The position numbers were made by a program, and so were the translations under genes. From an uncultured Planctomyces sp. (GTDB lineage Bacteria; Planctomycetota; Planctomycetia; Planctomycetales; Planctomycetaceae), in contig CALGTK010000457.1 in the NCBI GenBank assembly GCA_937904325.1, forward strand, positions 1-64,000: 64,000 nt of DNA, read 5' to 3'. Of the stretch, positions 27,452 through 37,198 are shown in pieces. How positions within the stretch are numbered: position 1 is the stretch's first letter; every line of letters begins with the position of its first letter. The notes beneath the pieces are model-generated. The model did not search any database. It was given only the letters and a program-made list of their open reading frames with translations, and was not told where the DNA came from.

Positions 27452-28987
27452 ATGCTGGGAAAACTGTCGACGTATTCGCTGCTCGGAATTGAGGCGCACC
27501 CTGTCGAGGTTGAGGTCGATATCTCTACGGCCGCGATGCCGAGAACAACGCTGGTGGGTCTCGCCGAGGCCGCCGTCAAAGAGAGCATTCACCGAATCGA
27601 ACGCGCACTGGTCAACAGTGGCTACACGCGGCCGATCGACCGAATCGTGATCAACCTGTCGCCGGCTGATTTACCGAAGGATGCCGCCTCGTTCGACCTG
27701 CCAATTTCTTTGGGCATGCTGGCGGCAAGCGATCAGCTCAACTCCGATCGACTGACCAGGTATTCGTCGGTCGGTGAACTGGCTCTTGATGGAACGGTTC
27801 GGCCGGTTAAGGGCGTTCTTTCCATGGCGATCGCTGCTCGGGATAAGGGTATGCAGGGGATCGTCGTTCCCGTTGAGAACGGTCGAGAAGCCGCGGTTGT
27901 CGAAGGCCTTGAAGTGATTCCAGTTGGAAGCCTGACCGAAGCCGTTGGGTACTTTGTCGAGCAGATTCCGATCGACCCGCTGGCGTTCAGTTGGGAAGAC
28001 AAGATCGAAGAGCTCGATCGGTACGAAGTTGATTACGCCGACGTCAAAGGTCAGGAGAATGCCAAACGAGCTGTTTCTGTGGCCGCCGCAGGAATGCACC
28101 ACCTGCTCATGATCGGATCGCCGGGGACAGGCAAGACACTCCTTGCGCGAAGGCTGGCGACGATTCTGCCGCGTCTACATCCGGAAGAAAGCCTCGAAAC
28201 GACGCGCATCTGGAGTGCTGTTGGAAGGCTGGAACGAGAGCAGGCGTTGATGGCGACTCGGCCGTTTCGGTCGCCGCATCACACGATCAGCGAAGCGGGG
28301 CTCGTGGGTGGAGGCAGCATTCCAGCGCCGGGGGAAATCAGTCTTGCTCATAACGGGATCTTATTTCTCGACGAACTACCCGAGTTCAACCGACGTACTC
28401 TGGAAGTCATGCGTCAGCCTTTGGAAGAAGCTTGCGTGACTATCTCTCGGGCGATGGGTAGCGTGACTTTTCCGGCAAACCTCATGCTCGTGGCTGCGAT
28501 GAATCCCTGCCCGTGCGGTTTCAGGGGAGATCCCAAACGAGGATGCAATTGCAGTCCGATGCAGGTTGAGCGGTACATCGGTCGGATCAGTGGACCACTG
28601 CTTGACCGAATCGACATTCACGTCGAGGTCCCCAATGTTCCATTCCGAGAACTATCCAATAAGACGTCGGGAACCGACAGTTCGAAAATGCGAGGCGACG
28701 TTGTGATAGCGAGGGAAATGCAGACGCGACGTTTCGAAGGTCAGCCGGCGATGGTGAACGGTCGGATGTCCCCAAAGCAGATTCGAATTTACTGCAAGCT
28801 TGAGACTGATGCCGAGAACTTGCTCAAAACGGCGATGGAAGAAATGGGACTATCAGCGCGCGCGCATGACAAGATTCTGCGAGTCAGCCGCACGATCGCC
28901 GATCTCGAAAACGCCGATCAGATTTCAGCGGCTCACCTCAGCGAAGCGATCAACTACCGAACTCTCGACCGCAATTACTGGCAGTAG
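27452..28987 (+). CDS. comM: YifB/ComM family Mg-chelatase-like AAA+ ATPase
   Basis: Hexameric AAA+ helicase; in Vibrio and Acinetobacter ComM promotes branch migration during natural transformation. 511 residues, the usual length. The N-terminal ChlI-like region (TLVGLAEAAVKESIHRIERA) is followed by the AAA+ core with Walker A GSPGTGKTLLARRLATILP and Walker B GILFLDELPEFNRRTLE. The zinc-binding cysteines lie in NPCPCGFRGDPKRGCNCSP, followed by RISGPLLDRIDIHVEVP. The C-terminal lid contains SARAHDKILRVSRTIADLE. Start ATG 27452 gives the standard MLGKLSTYSLLGIEA beginning. It is not in a competence operon here, so a role in uptake is inferred from the family only. Confidence 0.95.
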   Translation: MLGKLSTYSLLGIEAHPVEVEVDISTAAMPRTTLVGLAEAAVKESIHRIERALVNSGYTRPIDRIVINLSPADLPKDAASFDLPISLGMLAASDQLNSDRLTRYSSVGELALDGTVRPVKGVLSMAIAARDKGMQGIVVPVENGREAAVVEGLEVIPVGSLTEAVGYFVEQIPIDPLAFSWEDKIEELDRYEVDYADVKGQENAKRAVSVAAAGMHHLLMIGSPGTGKTLLARRLATILPRLHPEESLETTRIWSAVGRLEREQALMATRPFRSPHHTISEAGLVGGGSIPAPGEISLAHNGILFLDELPEFNRRTLEVMRQPLEEACVTISRAMGSVTFPANLMLVAAMNPCPCGFRGDPKRGCNCSPMQVERYIGRISGPLLDRIDIHVEVPNVPFRELSNKTSGTDSSKMRGDVVIAREMQTRRFEGQPAMVNGRMSPKQIRIYCKLETDAENLLKTAMEEMGLSARAHDKILRVSRTIADLENADQISAAHLSEAINYRTLDRNYWQ

Positions 28988-29000
28988 CCAATCAACCGGA

Positions 29001-30014
29001 TCAGGCTTCAACGATATCGATGTCTGCGCCGTTGTTAAGCGCACAGGACACCTGGCATTCGTAGTCAGCTCCTTCGGGCAGTGACCTGATGAGCTGCACC
29101 GCTCTGTCTGCCATCTCGTCGTCGCTGCACAACACTGCACAAGTCGGCCCCCATGATGACTGAGCGAAACCCTTGATGCCTTTTTCTGCGAGAACGTCGC
29201 GGAATTTCAGCATATTCGGGTCCGCAAAGACTCCGCCCTGGGCCGGTGCAAAATATTCGCCAACCAACTGACCGTACGCGGCCAACGCGGAAGCAACCAG
29301 ATCGAAATTGTGGTCGTGAACGGCGGGCAGCAGTTTCATCAACGAAATCTCGCAGAGCCGCTGGGTCGTTTGCTGTGTCATCCCCGGCAAGTCTTTAAAG
29401 GCCGAGATCTCGTCGTCGCCAGACAATCCTCGGGACGTTTTGGGAAAGATCAGCAGGAAAAGCCAGTAGGACGGAAACAGGACTGCCGCGGAGAGAGAAC
29501 CAACGGGTTCCGATTCCAGCTTGCCGCCGTCGGCGATCAGCCCTCCCGATTCGAAGCCCCAGATGCCGACTGCAGAACGCAGGCCTCGGCCGGTCAGTTG
29601 AGCCAGTTCACTGACAGGAACATGTCCCATCTCCAGACAAGTGTCGATGGCACGCGCAGCAGCGAGCGCGAGTTGCGTGCCGGATCCCAATCCGCGATGC
29701 GACGGGATTGCCGATTCCACTTCGACGGTGAGCGGAGGGATCGTGAGATGTTTTACTCGCCGAAACCGCTCGATAATTTCTGCGACTCGTTTCAATGTTG
29801 CCGGGCAGGCGGTATTAGCTTCGTCAGATACATTGATCATGTCCGACGTTGCTGGCGATCCATCAGCCATTCTTGAAACAGTCAGTTTCCACCCAGGAGA
29901 ACCAATCATGACTCCCAGCCCGCCAAATTCACGGCCGGATTCTGGACGATGGGTCAGCAATCCAAAATGCAGTCGAGATCCTGTTGAAACGGTGACTCGG
30001 AGGCCCTCTGTCAC
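29001..30014 (-). CDS. Beta-ribofuranosylaminobenzene 5'-phosphate synthase family protein
   Basis: First committed step of tetrahydromethanopterin (H4MPT) synthesis: condensation of PRPP with p-aminobenzoate, releasing CO2 and PPi. 337 residues. The protein has the GHMP-kinase-like fold of the family, with STGSRLHFGLLTHRPESGR at the N-terminus, IPSHRGLGSGTQLALAAARA as the glycine-rich loop, and VGIWGFESGGLIADGGK. The C-terminal FAQSSWGPTCAVL is also typical. It overlaps the upstream DUF447 gene by 4 bases (ATGA), so the two are coupled. H4MPT-linked C1 enzymes are widespread in Planctomycetes. Confidence 0.9.
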   Translation of the reverse strand: MTEGLRVTVSTGSRLHFGLLTHRPESGREFGGLGVMIGSPGWKLTVSRMADGSPATSDMINVSDEANTACPATLKRVAEIIERFRRVKHLTIPPLTVEVESAIPSHRGLGSGTQLALAAARAIDTCLEMGHVPVSELAQLTGRGLRSAVGIWGFESGGLIADGGKLESEPVGSLSAAVLFPSYWLFLLIFPKTSRGLSGDDEISAFKDLPGMTQQTTQRLCEISLMKLLPAVHDHNFDLVASALAAYGQLVGEYFAPAQGGVFADPNMLKFRDVLAEKGIKGFAQSSWGPTCAVLCSDDEMADRAVQLIRSLPEGADYECQVSCALNNGADIDIVEA

Positions 30015-30589
30015 GATCCTTCGCCTCCGAAGAGCGAGGACTGGACATACTTGTCAACAAACTGGAAGGCTTCAAGTTCGTCAGGCCCAGCAGTTTTTTC
30101 AACGGGTGAGCGAAGAGCGTCTATCTGGCTGCGGATTTCATCGGCAGGAAGGATGTGAACTCGAGTCGCAAGAATGGCTGCTTCCAGCACTGCATGCTTA
30201 GCTCGATTGAAGCCAAAGAAGTCTCGCAGTCGGCCGGCGTGAACGACGCTTGCTTCGATGAGTATCCGTTCTTCTGAATCGTCGAATGAGTCGACTCGGA
30301 ACTCATACCAGCGACAGGCTGACTTCAACACGTGAGCGGGGATCGTGATGGCCTGAAACGTTTCCGGTGTTTCCACCAGGCAACTGATCGCCGCCTTTGC
30401 TAATAGTAAGACGTCGTCAACAACGTGCAGTACTCCGAACGGGTGCCCGTTCAGGTTCTTATACGTCGTTGAAGTCTGGAAAGGGCGCAGTACGAACGAC
30501 TCCATCGACTCGTCAACGATCGGCCCCATCGGTGCGACGTTTATGTCGCCTGCCGAATTCTGCGTGGTGACTATTCCTTCGAGGATCAT
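30011..30589 (-). CDS. DUF447 family protein associated with H4MPT metabolism
   Basis: 192 residues. The N-terminus ILEGIVTTQNSAGDINVAPM and GPIVDESMESFVLRPFQTS and TYKNLNGHPFGVLHVVDDVL match the DUF447 family, which has a flavin-binding split-barrel type fold. Such genes cluster with H4MPT-pathway genes in methylotrophs, planctomycetes and methanogens. The C-terminal helical half contains FFGFNRAKHAVLEAAILATR. The exact reaction is not established. It is transcribed with the beta-RFAP synthase gene through a 4-base overlap, which supports a C1-metabolism role. Confidence 0.85.
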   Translation of the reverse strand: MILEGIVTTQNSAGDINVAPMGPIVDESMESFVLRPFQTSTTYKNLNGHPFGVLHVVDDVLLLAKAAISCLVETPETFQAITIPAHVLKSACRWYEFRVDSFDDSEERILIEASVVHAGRLRDFFGFNRAKHAVLEAAILATRVHILPADEIRSQIDALRSPVEKTAGPDELEAFQFVDKYVQSSLFGGEGS

Positions 30590-30634
30590 TATCTCGCTGC
30601 TTACTCAAAGGATCGCGAAAATTTCACGAAAAAG

Positions 30635-31045
30635 TCATTTGGGGCCAACAATACTATCCAACACGGAGTCGTCCACAAAGATCGGCAGAACGGGGTCGTG
30701 ATGAACGGCCAGGGCGATCGCGTCGCTCGGGCGACTGTCGACTTCGATCATGTCGCCACCGGCCGTTTTCACTCGCAGCAACGCGTAATAAGTGTGATCG
30801 ACCATGCTTGAGACAACGATGTCCTGCAGTTCGGCACCGACTTCAGTGATCACACTTTTCAGAAGATCGTGCGTCAGAGGTCGTGGCGGTGGCGGAGCAG
30901 TCAGTCTTCGATTGATGCTGGTCGCCTCGAAAATTCCGATCAGAATCGGGAACGATCGCTCGCCCCCGACCTCGCGCAGGTAGACAACCTGCTGATCGTT
31001 GATTTCGCTGATAATGATCCGCGACAGCTCCATTTCGACGAGCAC
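30635..31045 (-). CDS. Bifunctional nuclease family protein (DUF151)
   Basis: 136 residues. The start is GTG 31045, chosen because GAAGGAAAG lies at the right distance upstream and the MLVEMELSRIIISE beginning is typical for this group; ATG 31033 is an alternative. Features are VVYLREVGGERSFPILIGIF, EATSINRRL, PPPPRPLTHDLLKSVI and VDSRPSDAIALAVHHD, the conserved core of the DUF151 fold. Family members in plants show combined DNase/RNase activity; bacterial roles are poorly defined. The gene is 45 bases upstream of the DUF447/beta-RFAP operon on the same strand and may be its first gene. Confidence 0.92.
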   Translation of the reverse strand: MLVEMELSRIIISEINDQQVVYLREVGGERSFPILIGIFEATSINRRLTAPPPPRPLTHDLLKSVITEVGAELQDIVVSSMVDHTYYALLRVKTAGGDMIEVDSRPSDAIALAVHHDPVLPIFVDDSVLDSIVGPK

Positions 31046-31342
31046 GGCGGTTACTTTCCTTCAGAATTCCGAGTGGCTGGCGACTGCGATGGCTTGAATG
31101 AAGCTCTCCCGCGTCGAGATAAGAAAAACGCAAGTATACCTTCGTGTGGAACTGGAACAAGTTCCTCGCCGCCGTGGATATTTCACGGGCATGACGGAAG
31201 TCGTCAATCACTCGGCAGCCGCTTGCTCTGGGATGGCAGGTTGCCCAACATACGTCAGAATGTCGACCACATGAGGGAATGGGTGCCCCATTTAAATAAT
31301 CCAACTTCCACACCCTGGAATGCCGAACTTCAGAGAGACATC

Positions 31343-31669
31343 ATGACTGACAACGCTGATCGCCAACTTGCTCACATCGTTTGCTTCGACCTGATCGATG
31401 ATTCTGCTGAAGCTCGCCAGGCACTGTGCGAAGCCGCTAAGAAATATCTGTCAGGGCATGACGGCACCGTTTACTTCTCGGTCGGAATCGTCGGCGACGA
31501 GTTTACTCGACCGGTCAACGATCACGAGTACAGCGTTTCGCTGCACGTTGTGTTTGAAAATAAAGCCGCGCACGACGTTTACCAGACGCATGAACGGCAT
31601 CTGGCTTACATCGAAGAAAACAAATCGAACTGGAATCGCGTTCGCGTGTTCGACTCTTACCTCGCGTAG
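31343..31669 (+). CDS. Dabb (stress-responsive A/B barrel) domain protein
   Basis: 108 residues from ATG 31343, after AGAGAGACATC. The open frame runs back to 30869, but the extension overlaps the opposite-strand nuclease gene and shows no similarity. The core reads QLAHIVCFDLIDDSAEAR, VYFSVGIVGDEF and EYSVSLHVVFENKAAHDVYQ, then THERHLAYIEENK, the classic dimeric ferredoxin-like A/B barrel pattern. Dabb proteins are small cytoplasmic proteins with diverse or unknown roles, including stress-related and lyase-type functions. No catalytic assignment is possible. It lies 75 bases upstream of the giant multidomain gene. Confidence 0.85.
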   Translation: MTDNADRQLAHIVCFDLIDDSAEARQALCEAAKKYLSGHDGTVYFSVGIVGDEFTRPVNDHEYSVSLHVVFENKAAHDVYQTHERHLAYIEENKSNWNRVRVFDSYLA

Positions 31670-31744
31670 TTTCGCGAGCTCTTTTCGGCTGAGACATCCC
31701 CGTTGATGTAGTTGGCCGGCGGTATTCCAAGCGGAGGCAGGCTG

Positions 31745-34700
31745 ATGTTTCGTCTGTTTATGACCGTTGCTGCGCTGTTGATTTTTCCGTTTACGCTGGC
31801 CGCTGCGGACCTCAGCTATCTTCACGAAAACGATCCGTGGTACCCGCATACAAACTTCCCGAAGTTGACCAGTCCGCAGTGGGTGGGTGAGGAAGGTGTT
31901 GATGCAGTCGTTGTACTGGCTATTGACGACATGCGTGATACGGCGAAGTACGAAGCCTATCTGCGGCCGATCCTGCAGCGGCTGAAGCAGATCGACGGCC
32001 GAGCTCCGGTCAGCATCATGACGTGCAACGTAAAACCGGACGATCCTCAGCTCCAGACGTGGATCGACGAAGGAGTGAGCATCGACGTTCACACAATCGA
32101 TCATCCTTGTCCGATTCTGCAGGGTGACGATCTGGCAAAAGCGAAGTCGACCTACGATCGCTGCGTTGATCTGCTGGGGAAGATTCCAGGTAGCAAGCCG
32201 GTCGCCTTTCGGACTCCGTGTTGTGACTCGCTGAACACGGTGAGCCCGCGGTTCTTCTCGGAGATTTTCAATCGGACGACGGATCAGGGTAATTTTCTCA
32301 GTCTGTCGTCATCGATTTTCAGCATGTACACGTCGGCCGACTCCGACATTCCGAAGGAGTTACTGCTCGATGCCGATGGCCGCGAAAAGTTTCGAAAGTA
32401 CATTCCGAAAGGGATGAAGCGAAACGGCGTTGCTCAGGACAATTTTATTAATTGGATCGAGAATTACCCTTACCCGTACGTGATCAATGGTATGTGCTGG
32501 GAGTTTCCCTGCATGGTGCCGAGCGATTGGGAAGCTCAGTTTCTGCAGCAGCCAAATAATCCCAAAACCGTTGAAGACATGAAGACGGCTCTCGACATCA
32601 CTGTCTTGAAGAAAGGCGTCTTCAATCTCGTCTTTCACCCACACGGCTGGATCAAGGCCGAGCAAGTCGTCGAGTTGATCAACCACGCCGTCGCTAAACA
32701 TGGGAAGAAAGTGAAGTTTCTGAACTTCCGAGAAGCACACGACCGGCTCAATGAGAATTTGCTTGCCGGGCAACCACTGCGAGCAGAGGACGGCAGCGAC
32801 AACGGCGTAAGGATCCTCGATGCAAACAACGACGGATTCATGGACGTCGTGATCGGAAATTCGGACGTTCAGACAACTCGAGTCTGGAAGCAGACGAGCG
32901 GCACATGGCAGGCGCATCCTTTGCCGATTTCGAACATAACTGAGGCTCAGTTTGGTGTTCTGTACAAAGACGGCCGGGCGACGATGATGACTCCCGGCAG
33001 TCCGATCAAACCCGGAAATCGAACCAGCATCTGGACTCGTTGGAACGCCTGGATGTTTACGCCGGAAGGCTGGCTGAATGATCCGCAGGGCACCGCGCTG
33101 GGCGATACGCTGGCAGTTGCCAGGACTTCGTTCCCCCGTAACAAGTCCGGGCGGAATGACATACTTGATTCACTGCGTGACATCGACGGCGATGGTCTAT
33201 GCGAGGCCGTGATGGTCGGTTGGCCAATACAGAACGGAGATAAACGCGAACAATTTATCCGCATCGCTCGGCGAGGCGTTGGGATCATGAACCAACCGGT
33301 CTCCATTCCCGATCACGATTCAACACGCTGGGGAGATTTCGATGACGACGGTGATCTTGACATTCTCATCGGCGAAACTGTGTACTTTTTTGAGAAGGAT
33401 GAGGAGAACTGGGGTGAGTTCAAGAGAGTAATACTCCCCCAGTCGAAAGCTCTTTCGCCGTTATCGGTGCTTCGATTTGATGGGACTGACAACGGTTTCT
33501 TTTTCCGCTCCGGGCTTCTCTACTGGCAGAACGAGTTCACTGCCGGCCTGCCTGATATGGTTCACCGAGTTTCCGTGGAGAAACTGCGTCGTCCGTTGAA
33601 GATTGAACAGGGAGCGGTTTCGCCATTGAGGAAACCTGATCCAACTGCAAATCCGAATTCGTTTCCACTTTCGAAGACTCCCGAGGCATCTCTGGCGACA
33701 ATTCAACTGGCCTCGGGGCTTAAGGCAGAACTCGTCGCCGCTGAACCACTGATTCAGGACCCCGTGGCGTTTGAGTGGGATGTCCAGGGACGGCTGTGGG
33801 TTGTCCAGATGGGCGGATACCCCAACGGCGCTACCGATGAAAATGGAAAGCCCGCTTCCGGCGGGGAAGTTCGAGTTCTGGAAGACGTCGACAACGACGG
33901 CAAGTACGACAGGGCAACGACGTTTCTGGACGGGCTGAATTTTCCGACCGGAATTCATCGCTGGCGAAACGGAGTCATTATTACGGACGCTCCGACGATT
34001 TTTTACGCCGAAGACACAGACGGTGATCTGCAAGCCGACGTTCGGAAAACGCTGTATGACGGCTTTGCCGAGGGCAACCAGCAGCATCGAGTTAACGGGT
34101 TGCGGTACGGCCTTGATAACTGGCTGTATATCGCGAATGGCGACAGCGGGGGCGAAGTCGGGGTCGTCGACAAAGTTGGCGACGAAGAACTGTCCGAGAA
34201 TGAATCCAGATTCCGACGCGTCGATCGCGATCCGTTTGATTCAATTCATAAAGTGACCGGTCCCGGACAGTCGATCAATATTCGAGGTCGCGACGTGCGA
34301 ATTCAGCCGGACTATGGATTGATCGATACAGTGTCAGGGCAAAGTCAGTTTGGCAGGTGCCGCGACGATTGGGGCAACTGGTTCGGCGGGAACAATTCCC
34401 GGCCGATGTGGCACTACGCGCTCGACGATCGGTACATCCGCCGAAATCCTCATGCCGCCGCCGGAGACCCTCGTCGCGAGATCTTCGACCCGCCGGGTGC
34501 ATCGCCTGTATTTCCGATTAGCAAAACACTGGAACGATTCAATGATCATGGTCGAGCCAACCGATTCACATCGGCCTGCAGCGCGATGATCTATCGCGAC
34601 TCGTTGCTTGGTGAAGAGTTCGCTGGTGACGCATTCGTCTGCGAACCGGTTCACAACCTTGTGTCTCGAAGAATCCTCTCTGAAAAGGACGGAGTCTTTA

Positions 34701-37144
34701 CTGCCCGACGTTCAGCCAACGAAAAGTCATCCGAATTTCTGGCATCAAGCGATTCCTGGTTCCGTCCGGTCATGATACGAACCGGCCCGGACGGAGCACT
34801 CTGGGTGGCCGACATGTACCGCTTCGTTATCGAGCACCCCGAATGGATCCCGCCCGCGTGGCAGAACAAACTCAACCTGCAAGCCGGCAACAAGATGGGC
34901 CGCATCTACCGAATCATCCGCGACGAGAACACCGCCTGTTGCGGAATCGTCAATGCAGCATCATCAAAATCGTCGGTTTCCGGTCACACGCTCCGCGATT
35001 GGCTCGCAAATGACTGGGACGAGACGCCGCCGGCAGAGCTGATGAATCGACTTTCAAGTTTCAACGGCTGGTGGCGAGATGCCGCACAGCGAGTTCTAGC
35101 GCATCGAGCTGATGAAGACTTTCAGCTTGAGAAACTGAAAAAGCTGGTACTGAACAGTCCAAATCCGGCGACGCGTCTGCAATCGCTCTGCACGCTTTCC
35201 GCTTGTGAGAAACGTACAGATTTCCAGGTGACAGCGGCAGCAATTGCTGACTCTCACCCTGCGGTCCGCCGTCATGCTGCGCGCCTTTTTGCCGCCTCCG
35301 CAGAACCGCGACAAGGGAAGGACATCGCAATGAGCTGGCGGAAGACTCTTAAGAGTTGCCTTGCTCTCATTGACGATCCAGACCACTCGGTCAGGATGCA
35401 ATTTGCCTACTCCGCCAGACACTTTGATTCGTCGGGCAGAGCGGCTGCACCAATACTGGAACGTTCCAATGACAAAGTTCTGGTCGCTGCCGTTATCAGC
35501 TCACTTGACGAATCGAATATCGAAGCCGTCCTCCGCAAGCTGACAATTGACGATCCCACACCGAACCGAAAAATCGTCCGCAAATTGATTGGTCTGGCTG
35601 CAGCATTCGGTAGATTCGATGTCGTTGCAGATCAGGTTCAACGGGAATTCGATCAAATCGACATAGAAAACTGGTCCGACTCAATTGAACCGTTTACAGA
35701 GTTGATTGCGGAAATCCGGAAACACGATGACGCGTGGGAAAAACTTAAGCAGTTAAAGCTGTCCGATAAACGGCGAATGCCGATCGGTGCGTTTACCGGT
35801 CATTTTGGCCCAAACGTTTTTCGGCTTGCCAGGGACGGAAAGCAATCAGACTCCAAACGAGTTCTCGCCATACGCTATCTGGCTCTCAGCGAAATGCTTA
35901 CCCGGGAACGAGCTACCGCATTGACCACTGAGTTGAACGCTCAGAACTCACCGAAGATACAGACGGCTATCGTTAAGGCTCTCGGCCAGTCGAGGGACTC
36001 GCAAATTCCGAGTCTGCTGCTGTCACGCTGGGCGGTTCTGACTCCTTCCATTCGAGAGCAAATTGTTGACACACTGTTGGGGCGGAGCGGTTGGACCTCG
36101 CATCTTCTGGATGCGATTGGTGTCGGGGAGTTGGCAAATAATCAGTTAGATGCTGCTCAGCGAGAGCGGCTCGTAACGCACCGGGATGCTCAGATTCGTG
36201 AGCGAGCCGTGAAATTGTTTGACGTCGAGGCGGTGTCGGATCGGCAGGCGGTTGTTGCGGACTTTAACCCAGCTTTGAGCCTGAGCGGTGACGATACTCG
36301 TGGTCGAGTCATCTTCGAAAAACGGTGTTCGAGCTGTCATCGATTGCGTGGAATCGGGAAGTCGATCGGCGCTGATCTGACTGCTTTGAAAGATCGAACG
36401 GGCAAAGCATTACTGACAGCAATTCTTGATCCAAACCGAGCCGTCGAGACAAAGTTCCTCAGCTATACCGCAGTGACGACCGCCGGCAAGTCGGTATCGG
36501 GAATGCTGCTCAGCGAAACCGGGAACAGCGTGACACTGGTTTCGGTCGATGGGAAGGAGCATGTTCTGCTTCGCAAAGAACTTGATCAGTTGATCAGCTC
36601 GCAGCGATCCCTGATGCCCGAAGGCCTGGAGAAAGACCTTTCGAAGCAGGGTATCGCCGACGTAATCGCCTTTGTGCAACGGTCCGGCCAAAAGCCAAAA
36701 GAGTTGCCATTCAACAGCCCGGCAATCGTGCGACCAGGTGCTGACGGTTTAATTGTGCTGCCCGCATCTGCAGCTTCGGTGTTCGGTCCAAATCTGATCG
36801 TCGAGGAACAGTTTCGGAACCTCGGCATGTGGCTGAATGAAAACGACCATGCTGTCTGGACTCTGAAATTGCCAGACAGGAAAAGTCACGACTCGTTCGA
36901 CGTCGTATTCGACTTTGCCTGCCACCGGAACTGTGCCGGAAATAAGCTTGTGCTGTCGGTGGCCGGGCAGACGCTGGAAGGCCGGGTTCCATCGACCAAC
37001 CGCTGGGACCGATACTCGACATGGAATGTTGGCACGCTGACTCTTCCGCCAGGGGCATCGCGACTCGTTGTGTTCACGCGGTCGCCGCCGGTTCAAGCGT
37101 TGATCGATTTGCGAAATATTCGGCTTGTCCCTCGTAATGATTGA
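31745..37144 (+). CDS. Giant secreted protein: deacetylase-like, FG-GAP, PVC-type dehydrogenase, HEAT and haem domains
   Basis: 1799 residues from ATG 31745, preceded by GGAGGCAGGCTG. A signal peptide (MFRLFMTVAALLIFPFTLAA) comes first. Residues to about 330 resemble polysaccharide deacetylases (VVVLAIDDMRDTAKYEAYL; DVHTIDHPCP). FG-GAP/VCBS-type repeats follow (ILDANNDGFMDVVIGNS; GDFDDDGDLDILIGE). From about 650 to 1080 is a PVC-type membrane-bound dehydrogenase/beta-propeller region (SGLKAELVAAEPLIQDPVAF; GLRYGLDNWLYIANGDSGG). An alpha-helical HEAT-like stretch comes next. The haem-binding motif Cys1528-S-S-Cys1531-His1532 sits in RCSSCHRLRGIGKSIGADL. A beta-rich C-terminal domain ends the protein. 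This implies periplasmic redox chemistry linked to glycan or sugar turnover. The addition of a deacetylase module at the front is unusual. Confidence 0.9.
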   Translation: MFRLFMTVAALLIFPFTLAAADLSYLHENDPWYPHTNFPKLTSPQWVGEEGVDAVVVLAIDDMRDTAKYEAYLRPILQRLKQIDGRAPVSIMTCNVKPDDPQLQTWIDEGVSIDVHTIDHPCPILQGDDLAKAKSTYDRCVDLLGKIPGSKPVAFRTPCCDSLNTVSPRFFSEIFNRTTDQGNFLSLSSSIFSMYTSADSDIPKELLLDADGREKFRKYIPKGMKRNGVAQDNFINWIENYPYPYVINGMCWEFPCMVPSDWEAQFLQQPNNPKTVEDMKTALDITVLKKGVFNLVFHPHGWIKAEQVVELINHAVAKHGKKVKFLNFREAHDRLNENLLAGQPLRAEDGSDNGVRILDANNDGFMDVVIGNSDVQTTRVWKQTSGTWQAHPLPISNITEAQFGVLYKDGRATMMTPGSPIKPGNRTSIWTRWNAWMFTPEGWLNDPQGTALGDTLAVARTSFPRNKSGRNDILDSLRDIDGDGLCEAVMVGWPIQNGDKREQFIRIARRGVGIMNQPVSIPDHDSTRWGDFDDDGDLDILIGETVYFFEKDEENWGEFKRVILPQSKALSPLSVLRFDGTDNGFFFRSGLLYWQNEFTAGLPDMVHRVSVEKLRRPLKIEQGAVSPLRKPDPTANPNSFPLSKTPEASLATIQLASGLKAELVAAEPLIQDPVAFEWDVQGRLWVVQMGGYPNGATDENGKPASGGEVRVLEDVDNDGKYDRATTFLDGLNFPTGIHRWRNGVIITDAPTIFYAEDTDGDLQADVRKTLYDGFAEGNQQHRVNGLRYGLDNWLYIANGDSGGEVGVVDKVGDEELSENESRFRRVDRDPFDSIHKVTGPGQSINIRGRDVRIQPDYGLIDTVSGQSQFGRCRDDWGNWFGGNNSRPMWHYALDDRYIRRNPHAAAGDPRREIFDPPGASPVFPISKTLERFNDHGRANRFTSACSAMIYRDSLLGEEFAGDAFVCEPVHNLVSRRILSEKDGVFTARRSANEKSSEFLASSDSWFRPVMIRTGPDGALWVADMYRFVIEHPEWIPPAWQNKLNLQAGNKMGRIYRIIRDENTACCGIVNAASSKSSVSGHTLRDWLANDWDETPPAELMNRLSSFNGWWRDAAQRVLAHRADEDFQLEKLKKLVLNSPNPATRLQSLCTLSACEKRTDFQVTAAAIADSHPAVRRHAARLFAASAEPRQGKDIAMSWRKTLKSCLALIDDPDHSVRMQFAYSARHFDSSGRAAAPILERSNDKVLVAAVISSLDESNIEAVLRKLTIDDPTPNRKIVRKLIGLAAAFGRFDVVADQVQREFDQIDIENWSDSIEPFTELIAEIRKHDDAWEKLKQLKLSDKRRMPIGAFTGHFGPNVFRLARDGKQSDSKRVLAIRYLALSEMLTRERATALTTELNAQNSPKIQTAIVKALGQSRDSQIPSLLLSRWAVLTPSIREQIVDTLLGRSGWTSHLLDAIGVGELANNQLDAAQRERLVTHRDAQIRERAVKLFDVEAVSDRQAVVADFNPALSLSGDDTRGRVIFEKRCSSCHRLRGIGKSIGADLTALKDRTGKALLTAILDPNRAVETKFLSYTAVTTAGKSVSGMLLSETGNSVTLVSVDGKEHVLLRKELDQLISSQRSLMPEGLEKDLSKQGIADVIAFVQRSGQKPKELPFNSPAIVRPGADGLIVLPASAASVFGPNLIVEEQFRNLGMWLNENDHAVWTLKLPDRKSHDSFDVVFDFACHRNCAGNKLVLSVAGQTLEGRVPSTNRWDRYSTWNVGTLTLPPGASRLVVFTRSPPVQALIDLRNIRLVPRND

Positions 37145-37198
37145 TCTGCCGTAACTTTACGACTGGAACGCGTTCCTCAACTCAAGAGCGGTCTGACT

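Noticed and set aside
30869-31342. Long N-terminal extension of the Dabb protein
   Set aside because: It overlaps the opposite-strand nuclease gene and has chance composition; ATG 31343 has a ribosome binding site and starts the known domain.
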